35,717 bases of DNA from Propionibacteriaceae bacterium (GCA_031254155.1 JAIRVA010000277.1:1-35717); one strand, 5' to 3'; counted from the stretch's first letter, positions 17,650 to 27,081 are shown. Notes: a model not told the origin generated them from the letters alone. Made by a program: numbers and translations.

Positions 17650-19573
17650 GCCGGGCGCCGGTGGCGAAGTCGAACGTGACGCTCTCGCGGTCGTCGGCGT
17701 TGGCGGTGACGATTCCGCCTTCGACAGTGAGCTGGATCGTTATTGCGTCGGGGTGTTCCCGGGCGTACGCGTCGATACCCTGGTTCAGGAGGTCGTCGAC
17801 CGGATCGGGTCCACCCGCCGCCCGGACCACGTGGTCAACCTTGGTTGTACCAACCAGTGTCTGATCGATCCGCCAGACGTCGCCGTACGGTGACAGGTCA
17901 GCGGGCAAGTTCAGCAGGACGAAAGAGTCGTCCACCAGGCTGGTGAGGAACTTATCCCAGCGGGTGAGGAAGGGATTGCCGGCCGGGAACTGGACCGACA
18001 ACCGTGCGTTGGGCCAGGGCAGGAGTGTGACCAGGTCGTACGTGGCCGGCAGACCAGTGAACGGCGCACTGACGGAGCCCATCTCGCACGAGTCGACCTC
18101 CTCGGAAGCGCAGTCGCCGAGCGCCTGGTTGGTGTCCGGGTTGACGAGGTAGCGGTTGATGAATCCGATGTAGTTCACCCCATCGTAGAACAGGTCGGAG
18201 AGGGCGATCCGGTGACCATCCGTGAGGGCAAACAGGGCGGCGTCTCGCGTGATGACGGTGCCAGCGCCGACGGGCCATATGGTCTTGCGTTCAATGGCGA
18301 ACATATCGGCGATCGTCGTGGCGGACCACTGCGTGAGCGTGGCCATGGTGAAGTCAGCGTTGGCCGTGCCAGTCGTGGTGGAGTGGGTCGGTACCGGGGC
18401 GAGATCGTCCAGCCAAGCCGTCACGGCCGCCTCGGTCGCCGGGTAGCCGGGGATTGTCACCCCCGTGACCGCCGATTCGGTGTTGTGGACGAAACAGTCC
18501 GTGATCAGGGGGTCGACCTCACTCGTGCAGGGGTTCGCCAAGATGGGGGCGCGATGGCCCTGGGGCCCGCCCGTACCGTTGGACTGGGTCGTGTTCTCCG
18601 GCGTCGAACCGGCGTAGCCGTACTCCTCGCGCCTGGGTACGATGTTCCCCGGCGCGAGGGGGACGTAGCCCGTACCCGAGGCGATCTGTTGACCCTCCGA
18701 GCCCAGGAACCAGTCGATGAGCTGGCGGGCGGGGGAGCCGGCCGGTTCGCCCGCGCGGACGACGGCGTAGTAGTAGGTGAGGTACGGGTAGGTTTCGTCG
18801 GAGATGGACTCCGTCGTCGGGGCGACGCCGTCGATGCCGAGGAGTTTGACGTTGTCGTAGGTGTACATCTCCTGGGCGTAGTAGTAGACGGAGTAGCCGA
18901 GGGCGTCGGCCGAGTTGTCGTACAAGGAGACGGCGTCGATCAGCCCCTCCATTCCGCCGGGACGTAGTTCGGTGGGGGCGTCGACGGGGGTGGTGTCGCC
19001 CATGGCGAGGGCGAGGAACAGGGTCTGGGAACCGGAGTTCACGGGACGCTGGTACGCGATGATGTCTGCGTCCGCTCCGCCAACCTGCGCCCAGTTGGTG
19101 AGCTGACCGGTGTAAATGTCCTTGACCTGGGCCTTGGTGAGGGAGTCGACGGGGTTGGCGGTGTTGGCGAGGAAGACGAGGGCATCCTTGACGACGGGGA
19201 TGACTTCGAGGTCGATGCCGGCGTCGGCGGCCAGGGCGAGCTCCTCGGTGCTGGGTGCGGTGACGAAGATGACATCCTTCGTCCCCTCGATCAGGTTGAC
19301 GTACGCGTTGTGGGTCGTGTTGTGGTGGAGCCCGGCGTCGGTGCCACGGAGGAGGCGGAGGGCGGCCGTCGTCAGTGGGATCGTGGCCGTGGAGCCGTCG
19401 ATCCGGTCGACGAACTCAGCGGCGAGCGTCGGCCGGTCGGGTGCGGGGGTGGGCTGGGAGCCCGTGGTCGTGGAGTCCGCGGCCGTGGGCTCGTCGGGGG
19501 TCGGAGTGGTGACGCATCCACCGAGGGTGAGGCCGAGCAGCAGGGGCAGTAGGGCGAGGGTACGAGTGTTCAC
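17642..19573 (-). CDS. Large lipoprotein with a phosphate-binding-protein-like domain and an unknown C-terminal half
   Basis: The 643-residue protein has a lipoprotein signal (LTLGGC, acylated Cys20) and a Thr/Pro-rich linker (21-48). Residues about 50-330 resemble periplasmic binding proteins of the PstS type: DRIDGSTATIPL, LTKAQVKDIYTGQLTNW, and PVNSGSQTLFLALAMG, the GS-rich anion-binding turn. Residues about 335-643 have paired cysteines but match no domain I know. PstS-type proteins are usually 320-400 residues and sit beside pstCAB; here no permease gene is near. It may therefore be an anion sensor or scavenger rather than a transporter part. The start is GTG 19573 with GGAGG 5 bases upstream. 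The 3' end overlaps adenosine deaminase by 8 bp. Confidence 0.85.
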   Translation of the reverse strand: MNTRTLALLPLLLGLTLGGCVTTPTPDEPTAADSTTTGSQPTPAPDRPTLAAEFVDRIDGSTATIPLTTAALRLLRGTDAGLHHNTTHNAYVNLIEGTKDVIFVTAPSTEELALAADAGIDLEVIPVVKDALVFLANTANPVDSLTKAQVKDIYTGQLTNWAQVGGADADIIAYQRPVNSGSQTLFLALAMGDTTPVDAPTELRPGGMEGLIDAVSLYDNSADALGYSVYYYAQEMYTYDNVKLLGIDGVAPTTESISDETYPYLTYYYAVVRAGEPAGSPARQLIDWFLGSEGQQIASGTGYVPLAPGNIVPRREEYGYAGSTPENTTQSNGTGGPQGHRAPILANPCTSEVDPLITDCFVHNTESAVTGVTIPGYPATEAAVTAWLDDLAPVPTHSTTTGTANADFTMATLTQWSATTIADMFAIERKTIWPVGAGTVITRDAALFALTDGHRIALSDLFYDGVNYIGFINRYLVNPDTNQALGDCASEEVDSCEMGSVSAPFTGLPATYDLVTLLPWPNARLSVQFPAGNPFLTRWDKFLTSLVDDSFVLLNLPADLSPYGDVWRIDQTLVGTTKVDHVVRAAGGPDPVDDLLNQGIDAYAREHPDAITIQLTVEGGIVTANADDRESVTFDFATGARLT

Positions 19574-19650
19574 GATGACCTCCGTGGTCTGATGGTTTCA
19601 GAATAGGAGAAATTTGGTCGTTTCGCGAGGGGAAACTCCAAATGCCGCAC

Positions 19651-19698
19651 AAGAGTGTGCGTTTGAGTGTCGTCTACCGTACCCAAAAGCACACTCTT
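19651..19698 (-). terminator. Hairpin after the antiporter gene
   Basis: AAGAGTGTGC (19651-19660) is perfectly complementary to GCACACTCTT (19689-19698), and the stem continues TTTG/CAAA after one mismatch. It follows the antiporter stop by 13 bases on the minus strand and precedes the lipoprotein gene on the same strand. There is no T-run, and the loop is long at about 20 bases. Confidence 0.5.
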
Positions 19699-19711
19699 TG
19701 ACCAGGGAGCC

Positions 19712-21460
19712 TCAGCACTCGGCGGTGAGACGCAGTTGGATGCGCATCTCCTCCGCGTCGAGTTCCGCGAAGGCGGTGATGAGAGAGTGACAGCTATACT
19801 CTCCGGCGGCCCGCCACTCTAGGAGGACCTCCCGCTGGGCGTGGAGCCGGGCGAGGGCCGCCCGGGTGTCGGGGCAGTCCGAGGTGGCGTCACCAGGCGG
19901 CGTACCCTCCGTACTCGCTGTACCCTCCGGACGTTCTGGCCGGTCCGGCGCGGGCGGACCGGTCACCCCCGCCAGCTCCTCTTGCAGACGGGCCCACTCG
20001 CCCTCGGGGGCGGCGTCCTGGCCGGCGAGCCCGAGCCGCTGGATGACAAGCGAAATCGTCCCGCCCTGCAGCACCAGCGAGCCGGCCGCGACGAAGAAGG
20101 CCGTGAGGATCAGCAGCGAGCGGTGGTCGGCGGAGCGCGGCAGGGTCTGGGCGGCGGCGAGGGTGACGACACCGCGCATCCCGGCCCACGTCAGCAACGT
20201 ACCTTCCCGCCAGCCGAGGGGTTGCTCGAGGAGGTACTCGACGTCGGCCAGGTACCGTTTCATGGACAGCCGGAGCCGCTCCCGCCGCGTCGCCAGGTGG
20301 GCCCGCGCTGAAGGGTCGGCCTCAAGGAAGCGTGCCCGCAGCTGGGCGCGGCGCTGCAGCAACTCCTCGTGCCGCTGGAGGATCACCGGATCGGTCTCGC
20401 GGCCCGGTTCGGCCTCCCGGACCCGCCGGAAATGCTCGCGGCGGGCGACCTTGCGGGAGGTACGGCGGGAGGTCCCGCGGACGAGCAGGGCGATGTACGC
20501 CGCGCGGACCAGCAGGGTCGCGATGATCGCCAGCCCGGCGATCCCGACGGCGTGCCAGATCGTCTCGCGCTGGGAGTGCAGATCGGTGATGAGGGCGTCA
20601 AGCTCCAGGCCCATGACCAGGAAAACCGCTCCTTCAAGGAGAAACGCCAGGGTGTGCCAGTTGGCGCGCTCGGAGATTCGCTGGCGGGCGTCGAGGTGAT
20701 GCGGGCCGAGCTGGGCGGCCACGATGCCGGCGGCCACAACGGCGACGAGGCCGGAGGCGTCGACGGCCTCGCTCAGGAGGTACGCCACGAAGGGCAGCAG
20801 GATGGAGATCGCCGTGGCGGGAGCGGGGTCGTGGACGAGGCGGCGCAGCCGTACCCCCGCCCAGCCGACAGCCATCCCGATCCCGACCGCGCCGAGCGCG
20901 GCCCAGACGAAGGCCAGCGCCACGCCCCACACGGAGACCGTGGCCGCCGTGGCGGCGACGGCCGTGCGCAGGAGGACGAGGGCGGTCGCGTCGTTCAGCA
21001 GGGACTCGCCGTCGAGGATGATGCCGACGCGGGAGGGTACACCGAGGCGCCTGGCGATGCGGGTCGCCGCCGCGTCGGTCGGGCTGATGATCGCCCCCAG
21101 CGCGATGGCGATCGGCCAGGGGATCCCGGGGATGACGAGGTGGACGATCACCCCGACCACCAGCGCGCTGACGATGACGAGCAGGATCGCGAGGCCGCCC
21201 ACCGCCGTGAGGTCGCGGCGGAACTCGACCGTCGGCATGGCGATCGCCGCCGAGTAGAGCAGCGGGGGCAGGACGACGGCGAGGATCCAGTCCGGGGCGA
21301 TTTCGACCGGGCTCATGAACGGCAGCAGACTGACGCCGACCCCCACGAGCATCAGGATGAGCGGCGGGGCGACACCGAGCCGGTCCGAGACGGCCGACAG
21401 AGCGATGACAACGGCAATGACCACCACGGCCAGTCCGACGTAAGGAAGTATCTCGGGCAT
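19712..21460 (-). CDS. CPA1-family sodium/proton antiporter
   Basis: A 582-residue membrane protein with about 12 hydrophobic segments in the first 330 residues. The transport motif of electroneutral CPA1 exchangers is present: SPTDAAATRIARRLGVPSR followed by the ND pair in DGESLLNDATALVLL. Helix 11 has TWAGMRGVVTLAAA, another CPA1 signature. Between them lies an unusually long, charged cytoplasmic loop (about 335-425) rich in Arg and Glu. A soluble C-terminal tail follows (about 485-582), probably regulatory. It exchanges Na+ or K+ for protons across the membrane. The start is ATG 21460; no clear ribosome site is seen, and AAGAAT lies 5 bases before it, so it may be leaderless. Confidence 0.92.
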   Translation of the reverse strand: MPEILPYVGLAVVVIAVVIALSAVSDRLGVAPPLILMLVGVGVSLLPFMSPVEIAPDWILAVVLPPLLYSAAIAMPTVEFRRDLTAVGGLAILLVIVSALVVGVIVHLVIPGIPWPIAIALGAIISPTDAAATRIARRLGVPSRVGIILDGESLLNDATALVLLRTAVAATAATVSVWGVALAFVWAALGAVGIGMAVGWAGVRLRRLVHDPAPATAISILLPFVAYLLSEAVDASGLVAVVAAGIVAAQLGPHHLDARQRISERANWHTLAFLLEGAVFLVMGLELDALITDLHSQRETIWHAVGIAGLAIIATLLVRAAYIALLVRGTSRRTSRKVARREHFRRVREAEPGRETDPVILQRHEELLQRRAQLRARFLEADPSARAHLATRRERLRLSMKRYLADVEYLLEQPLGWREGTLLTWAGMRGVVTLAAAQTLPRSADHRSLLILTAFFVAAGSLVLQGGTISLVIQRLGLAGQDAAPEGEWARLQEELAGVTGPPAPDRPERPEGTASTEGTPPGDATSDCPDTRAALARLHAQREVLLEWRAAGEYSCHSLITAFAELDAEEMRIQLRLTAEC

Positions 21461-21543
21461 ACCCCATTCTTGCGTAAAACCCCGCCGGCGCGAGCCGGGG
21501 CCCGCGGGACCGGGGCCGGTTCGAGTCGCGGGCTCACCGGATC

Positions 21544-21573
21544 GGGTCCGTACGAGTTTCCGCGTACGGACCC
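21544..21573. promoter_or_regulatory. Perfect 10-bp inverted repeat in the antiporter/ATPase divergent gap
   Basis: GGGTCCGTAC (21544-21553) and GTACGGACCC (21564-21573) are separated by 10 bases. It lies between two divergent genes, so it is more likely an operator than a terminator. It overlaps the first, degenerate unit of the 23-bp repeat array that follows. Confidence 0.5.
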
Positions 21574-21632
21574 TTCGAAATTCCGTGTCGAAGGTGCTCG
21601 AAATTCCGTTTAGGAACCCATCGAAATTTCAG
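21552..21632 (+). repeat. 23-bp-period direct repeat array upstream of the AAA/DUF4143 gene
   Basis: The 12-mer TCGAAATTCCGT occurs at 21575 and 21598, a close copy (TCGAAATTTCAG) at 21621, and a degenerate copy (ACGAGTTTCCGC, 8 of 12 matches) at 21552. All four starts are exactly 23 bp apart, about two helical turns, while the spacers between them differ. The array ends 20 bases before the -10 box of the ATPase gene, the position for a multi-site operator. Confidence 0.75.
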
Positions 21633-21652
21633 GTTATGAAGACTTCCTATGA

Positions 21653-21658
21653 TATGTT
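21653..21658 (+). promoter_or_regulatory. -10 box of the AAA/DUF4143 gene
   Basis: TATGTT lies 6 bases before the ATG at 21665, with no ribosome site between. It fits the leaderless pattern seen elsewhere in the window. Confidence 0.5.
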
Positions 21659-21664
21659 AGCGGG

Positions 21665-22960
21665 ATGAGTACGGAGAATTCCCTTGTCCAGAGAAGGATT
21701 CTCGACGTCATCCTCACTCGTATGGGCGAGGAGCCTGTGATCCTGTTGGAGGGTCCGCGAACGGTCGGAAAGTCAACACTGATGCGACAGATCGCCGACC
21801 AGACCGGGGGGACGATTGTCGACCTTGATGACCTACCGACGCGGTCGGTCGCCCTGGCGGACCCTACCTTGGTGGTTGACCAACGTCCGCCGGTGTTGAT
21901 CGACGAGTACAAGCACGCTCCGGATGTGCTGTCAGCTGTCAAAGCCCGGTTGAACCGTACGGGGTCGGTGCCCGGACAGTTCGTACTGACCGGCTCCTCG
22001 ACGTACGACACCCTGCCGCGGACGGCGGAAGCGCTCACTGGACGAATGCACCGGATGCAGGTATTGCCCCTCGCCCAAAGCGAACTGCGACGAACCTCAG
22101 ACCGCGGGCGGGTTGGTCTCCTGGCCGACCTTTTCGCGGTGGGCGCCGATGTGGTGAGCGCGACGCCCTCGACCACCACGCGGCAGCAGTACGTCGAGCT
22201 CATGGTCGCCGGTGGTTTTCCGGACGCGTTGGTCCGTTCGTCCGCCGCGAGCCGGGGCCGCTGGTTTGACGACTACATCCACGCCACGCTGGCAAAGGAT
22301 GTGGCCGATTTGAAAAAGCTCCGCCAGGCGCAGGCGCTGCCAGCGGTTCTGCAGTCTCTGGCCGGCCAGACCGGACAGGTGCTGAACGTCTCTCGCGTGG
22401 CCCAGGAGTTACGGCTGACATCTGAACTGGTGGTGAACTACACCCACCTGCTGGAGGCGGTGTACCTTCTCCGTGTCTTGCCCGCCTGGGGGAAAACTCT
22501 GAGCATCCGCAGTTCGGGCCGCCCGAAACTGCATGTGGTGGACACCGGGGTGGCGGCGAGACTTCTCCGCTTGTCAGTAGAGAAACTGGCATCGGCAGAT
22601 CCGACGTCACTGACTGAGTTCGGCCATCTGGCGGAGACGTTTGTGGTCGGCGAGATCCTGAAAGAGATCGCCTGGATGGACGGAATCGCGGGCGTCGGTC
22701 ACTGGCGGACGTACGACGATGATGAGGTCGACTTGGTCATTGAACGAGACGACGGCGCGATCGTGGCGATGAAGATCAAGGCGAGTACGCACGCTGCCAA
22801 GGGCGCATTCACCGCCCTCGCCAAGCTCCGGGACAAGGTTGGCCCGGCCTTCCGGGTCGGGGTGGCGTTCCACCTGGGTACCAGGGCGCACCACTACAGT
22901 GATCGGCTTATCGCCCTGCCCGTGGACCGGCTGTGGACCTCCGCCGAGGCCGCCCACTAG
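21665..22960 (+). CDS. AAA_14 ATPase with C-terminal DUF4143 domain
   Basis: The 431-residue protein begins with an AAA+ ATPase of the AAA_14 type. Walker A is EGPRTVGKST (29-38) and Walker B is PVLIDEYKHAPD. A sensor-like VLTGSS segment follows, and then a winged-helix region (VLNVSRVAQELRLTSELVVNY). The C-terminal DUF4143 module has a nuclease-like fold: DEVDLVIERDDG followed by IVAMKIKAS, where the Lys corresponds to the PD-(D/E)xK core, though DUF4143 catalysis is not established. These genes are very common, patchily distributed and of unknown role; links to mobile elements and defence have been suggested. The start is ATG 21665 behind a -10 box and a repeat array, implying tight control. 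Confidence 0.88.
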   Translation: MSTENSLVQRRILDVILTRMGEEPVILLEGPRTVGKSTLMRQIADQTGGTIVDLDDLPTRSVALADPTLVVDQRPPVLIDEYKHAPDVLSAVKARLNRTGSVPGQFVLTGSSTYDTLPRTAEALTGRMHRMQVLPLAQSELRRTSDRGRVGLLADLFAVGADVVSATPSTTTRQQYVELMVAGGFPDALVRSSAASRGRWFDDYIHATLAKDVADLKKLRQAQALPAVLQSLAGQTGQVLNVSRVAQELRLTSELVVNYTHLLEAVYLLRVLPAWGKTLSIRSSGRPKLHVVDTGVAARLLRLSVEKLASADPTSLTEFGHLAETFVVGEILKEIAWMDGIAGVGHWRTYDDDEVDLVIERDDGAIVAMKIKASTHAAKGAFTALAKLRDKVGPAFRVGVAFHLGTRAHHYSDRLIALPVDRLWTSAEAAH

Positions 22961-23008
22961 GCTTGGGTGAGGCGCCTCGGCCGGAGACGTCCCGACCGAG
23001 GAGGCCAC

Positions 23009-23332
23009 ATGACCGCGGTACCACAGGCGCTCGCCGACGCCCGGAGTTCCATCGACAACCTGGATGCCGCGCTCGTCCACCTGCTCGCGGAACGGTTCAA
23101 GATCACCCAGCGGGTCGGAGAGCTGAAGGCCCGGCTGGACCTGCCGCCCGCGGACCCGGCCCGCGAGGCCGAGCAGGTCCGGCGGCTCCGCACCTTGGCC
23201 GAAGCGTCACAACTGGACCCTGAGTTCGCCGAGAAGGTGATCACCTTCATCATGACCGAGGTCGTCCGCCACCACGTCCAGATCCGGGATGGGGTGTCCC
23301 CGGTGGAAGACGGAAATGTCGGCGGCTCGCGG

Positions 23333-23335
<3 letters not shown>
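23009..23335 (+). CDS. Chorismate mutase, AroQ type
   Basis: A 108-residue all-helical protein of the AroQ chorismate mutase class, which converts chorismate to prephenate for phenylalanine and tyrosine synthesis. Visible family marks are IDNLDAALVHLLAERFKITQ at the N-terminal helix (with the active-site Arg), VGELKARLDLPPADP with the conserved Lys, and a final helix with VVRHHVQI. The ATG at 23009 follows GAGGAGG by 5 bases. A TAGGCT box at 22958-22963 could be its promoter. It stands alone just before enolase. Confidence 0.9.
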
Positions 23336-24664
<1,329 letters not shown>

Positions 24665-24667
24665 TCA

Positions 24668-25318
24668 ATGCCGGGTGATCCTCCGTACCACGCTCCTGGC
24701 CGTGACAACCCTCGTGGGTCTACGCGGCCGGGTGCGCGGCGCGAGCCGCGCCGTACTTCCCGTTCCGTTCCCGACGCCGAGGGACGCGTTGCCGGAGGTA
24801 CGGAGGGTACGGGGGACGCCGCGGCGACGCACGCGCGGGCGCGCAGCCGGGTCGTCGCGACGCTGGCCCTCGGCGCGACCCACCGCATCATCGCGCTCAC
24901 GGTGACCATCGCCGTCTTGGCGATCACGTTCGTGTCCAGCCTGAGCGTGTTTTTCGACCAGCAGCGGGAGATCATCGGGACGAAGGCCGCGGTCGCCGCT
25001 CAGGAGGCCGAGATCGCGCGCCTACAGGATCAGTTGTTGCGCTGGCAGGATCCGGCGTACATCCGCGCCCAGGCGCGCGACCGGCTCGGCTGGGTCATGC
25101 CCGGCGAGGTCGGCTACCGGGTGATCGACGAGACCGGGCACGTCATCGGGGGTACGGCCCCGGCGCCGACGCCGGAGGAGTCAGACAAGCCGACGGTGTG
25201 GTACGACGTGCTGTGGCAGAGTCTCGTGACTGCCGACCAGCCCGCTCCCGAACCGGAGGCCGCGACGGAGCCCACGGCGCCGATCACCGTCGGACCCGAA
25301 GGCGAGACGCCGCGGTGA
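24668..25318 (+). CDS. FtsB/DivIC-like septum formation initiator
   Basis: The 216-residue protein has a long basic, disordered cytoplasmic N-terminus (1-70), one membrane segment (about 73-96) and a short coiled coil (about 97-127, QQREIIGTKAAVAAQEAEIA). The family motif WQDPAYIRAQARDRLGWVMP is next, and an acidic Pro-rich tail ends the protein. This is the layout of the DivIC/FtsB cell-division proteins that bridge FtsL and FtsQ at the septum. It begins 3 bases after the eno stop. There is no clear ribosome site of its own, so it is probably co-translated with eno. The last bases overlap the next GTG. Confidence 0.92.
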   Translation: MPGDPPYHAPGRDNPRGSTRPGARREPRRTSRSVPDAEGRVAGGTEGTGDAAATHARARSRVVATLALGATHRIIALTVTIAVLAITFVSSLSVFFDQQREIIGTKAAVAAQEAEIARLQDQLLRWQDPAYIRAQARDRLGWVMPGEVGYRVIDETGHVIGGTAPAPTPEESDKPTVWYDVLWQSLVTADQPAPEPEAATEPTAPITVGPEGETPR

Positions 25319-25836
25319 GGGTGTCGGCGCTTGATCCGGGGGACGAGGTGGTGGTCGAGACGCAACTCGGACGGCCACCGCGGGGGGCCCAGACGGTGGC
25401 GTGGCGCTGCCCGTGCGGGCAGCCGGGGGTCGTGATGACCGCGCCGCGACTGCCGGACGGTACGCCGTTCCCGACCACGTACTATTTGACCTGCCCGAAC
25501 GCCGTCCGGGCCTGCTCGACGCTGGAGGGCAGCGGACTGATGGCGGACATGACTGCACGCCTGGGGAGCGACCCTGACCTCGCCGGGCGGTACGCCGCGG
25601 CGCACCAGTCGTACTGCCAAGACCGCGCTGACTTGGGCGGACGCCTGGGACTCGATGTACCGACCTTCTCGGGCCGCTCGGCCGGCGGGATGCCCCACCG
25701 GGTGAAGTGTCTGCACGCGCTGGCGGGTCACGCGCTGGCCAAGGGGCCGGGCGTCAACCCGCTGGGCGACGAGGTGGTCGCGGCGCTCGGGGAGTTCTGG
25801 CGGCGGGGTTGTCGGGGCGAGGGGGCGGCCCGGTGA
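25315..25836 (+). CDS. DUF501 protein
   Basis: The 173-residue protein is recognisable as DUF501, a family always near eno and ppx in Actinomycetota. Hallmarks are TVAWRCPCGQPGVVMTAPRL, PTTYYLTCPN, STLEGSGLM and MPHRVKCLHALAGHALA with the ending NPLGDEVV. Several Cys and His (CPC, TCP, KCLHALAGH) hint at a metal site. The function is unknown. The GTG at 25315 overlaps the divIC stop (GTGA), and its own stop overlaps the next GTG. Confidence 0.93.
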   Translation: MRVSALDPGDEVVVETQLGRPPRGAQTVAWRCPCGQPGVVMTAPRLPDGTPFPTTYYLTCPNAVRACSTLEGSGLMADMTARLGSDPDLAGRYAAAHQSYCQDRADLGGRLGLDVPTFSGRSAGGMPHRVKCLHALAGHALAKGPGVNPLGDEVVAALGEFWRRGCRGEGAAR

Positions 25837-26744
25837 GAGTCGCCGTCATCGACTGCGGTACGAACACGGTCCGGTTGTTCGTCGCCGACGCCACGCCGTC
25901 GGGGCTCGCGGAGGTCACGCGGGACCTCACGTTCACCCGCCTCGGCGAGGGCGTGGACGCGACCGGCCAGTTGCAGCCCGCGGCGCTCACGCGGACGTAC
26001 GCGGCCGTCGGCCACTACGCGGCCGAGATCGCAAAATTGGGTGTTGACAAGGTACGATTCGTCGCCACCTCGGCGGCTCGCGATGCCACCAACCGGGAGG
26101 AGTTCTTTGCGGGGGTCCGGGAACGGCTGGGTGTGACGCCGGAGATCATCACTGGTGCCGAAGAGGCCGAACTGAGTTTTTTGGGTGCCCTGACTGGTGG
26201 TCCGGTCTGGGGCTCCGTCCTGGTGATGGACATCGGCGGCGGTTCGACGGAACTGATCCGGGGCAGTGCTGCGGGCCGGGTCGAGGCGGCGGAGAGTCTC
26301 GACATGGGCTCGGTCCGGGTCCGGGAACGGTTTCTGCACCACGATCCGCCGCTGGACTCCGAGACCACCGCGGCGCGGGCGTTCATCGATGGGCTGTTGG
26401 CGGGGTCCCCGGTCGCGTTCGACGGGGTGGGGACGTGGGTCGGTGTGGCCGGTACCACCACCTCGCTGTCGGGGATGTACCTGGGGCTCGAAACGTACGA
26501 CCGGGCCAAGGTTCACAACTCGGTCCTGCCGGTGGCGGATATCGAGGCCCTGTCGGAGCGGCTGCTGAGGTTGACCGTCGCCGAAACCTGTCACGCGTAC
26601 CCCAGCCTGCCGCCCCAACGCGCCGAAGTCATCGTCGCGGGGGCCCTCATCTGTACCGCCGTCGCGCGGCGGGTCAACCGGCTCATGATCGTCCGTGAAA
26701 CCGACATCCTCGATGGCGCCGCCCACCGACTTGTGGAAACATAG
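25833..26744 (+). CDS. Ppx/GppA exopolyphosphatase family protein
   Basis: The 303-residue protein belongs to the ASKHA-fold Ppx/GppA phosphatases that hydrolyse polyphosphate or pppGpp. Both phosphate-binding loops are present: VIDCGTNTVRL at the start and VMDIGGGSTELI in the middle. ATSAARDATNREEF, SLDMGSVRVRERF and the final glycine-rich part (VAGTTTSLSG) also fit. The length is that of the short, single-module actinobacterial form (Ppx1/Ppx2 of mycobacteria). The GTG at 25833 overlaps the DUF501 stop. Seven bases separate its stop from a tRNA gene. Confidence 0.93.
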   Translation: MRVAVIDCGTNTVRLFVADATPSGLAEVTRDLTFTRLGEGVDATGQLQPAALTRTYAAVGHYAAEIAKLGVDKVRFVATSAARDATNREEFFAGVRERLGVTPEIITGAEEAELSFLGALTGGPVWGSVLVMDIGGGSTELIRGSAAGRVEAAESLDMGSVRVRERFLHHDPPLDSETTAARAFIDGLLAGSPVAFDGVGTWVGVAGTTTSLSGMYLGLETYDRAKVHNSVLPVADIEALSERLLRLTVAETCHAYPSLPPQRAEVIVAGALICTAVARRVNRLMIVRETDILDGAAHRLVET

Positions 26745-26750
26745 GACCGG

Positions 26751-26823
26751 GCCCCCATAGCCCAACGGCAGAGGCAGTCGACTTAAAATCGATCCAGTGT
26801 CGGTTCGAATCCGACTGGGGGCA
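26751..26823 (+). tRNA. tRNA with anticodon UAA (Leu) but a short variable arm
   Basis: The 73 bases fold as a full cloverleaf. The acceptor stem is GCCCCCA with TGGGGGC and discriminator A73. The D-arm contains GG at 18-19. The anticodon stem GTCGA/TCGAT closes a 7-base loop CTTAAAA, giving anticodon TAA, and the T-arm is GTCGG-TTCGAAT-CCGAC. The variable region is only 5 bases (CCAGT), a class I arm, whereas canonical tRNA-Leu has a long class II arm. The D-arm (GGCAGA) is Leu-like. CCA is not encoded. The decoding assignment is by anticodon only. A 103-bp repeat begins at its last base. Confidence 0.85.
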
Positions 26824-26926
26824 CAAGCGATTGAGGCGAGCGAAGTGAAGACTTGGACGCGTAGCGTCGAGTCCTGCCTTCACTTCCGAGCCGATTGAAG
26901 CTTGTTGAGCGGCGGAGCCGCGAGCA
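26823..26926 (+). repeat. Structured 103-bp repeat, copy 1
   Basis: The element begins at the tRNA discriminator base and can fold as one long stem: ACAAGC (26823-26828) with GCTTGT (26900-26905), GGC with GCC, GAAGTGAAG (26842-26850) with CTTCACTTC (26878-26886), and GACGC-GTA-GCGTC at the tip. A separate GCGGC-GGA-GCCGC hairpin follows. Copy 3 (31722-31825) is 13 substitutions away with no gaps, and the stems are preserved by paired changes. No protein is evident. It may be a structured RNA or a palindromic DNA element. Confidence 0.8.
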
Positions 26927-26985
26927 CAAGCGATTGAGGCGAGCGAAGTGAAGACTTGGACGCGTAGCGTCGAGTCCTGCCTTCA
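26926..26985 (+). repeat. Structured 103-bp repeat, copy 2 (truncated)
   Basis: Tandem to copy 1 at a spacing of exactly 103 bp. The first 60 bases are identical to copy 1 and end at CCTGCCTTCA, after which the sequence is unrelated. The 3' strands of the outer stems and the terminal hairpin are missing. The break marks the left edge of the accessory island. The 96 bases from 26986 to the Fic gene stop hold nothing I recognise. Confidence 0.8.
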
Positions 26986-27081
26986 TCAGCCCGCATTCAG
27001 CGTCAACACACCGACGAATTGCGCGACCACGAGGCTCACCTGAGTAACGCGTTTGCGCTTGATTCCCGGCGAGACATGCAG

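Noticed and set aside
20369-21613. 414-codon plus-strand frame opposite the antiporter
   Set aside because: Shadow frame rich in Asp, Arg and Gly with no domain, opposite an unmistakable CPA1 antiporter.
26751-26823. tRNA-Lys reading of the tRNA gene
   Set aside because: The seven-base anticodon loop is CTTAAAA, which places TAA, not TTT or CTT, at positions 34-36.
26821-26985. CRISPR-like or tandem array after the tRNA
   Set aside because: Only two adjacent units, 103 bp each, with no unique spacers between them; the repeat is long and structured, unlike CRISPR repeats.
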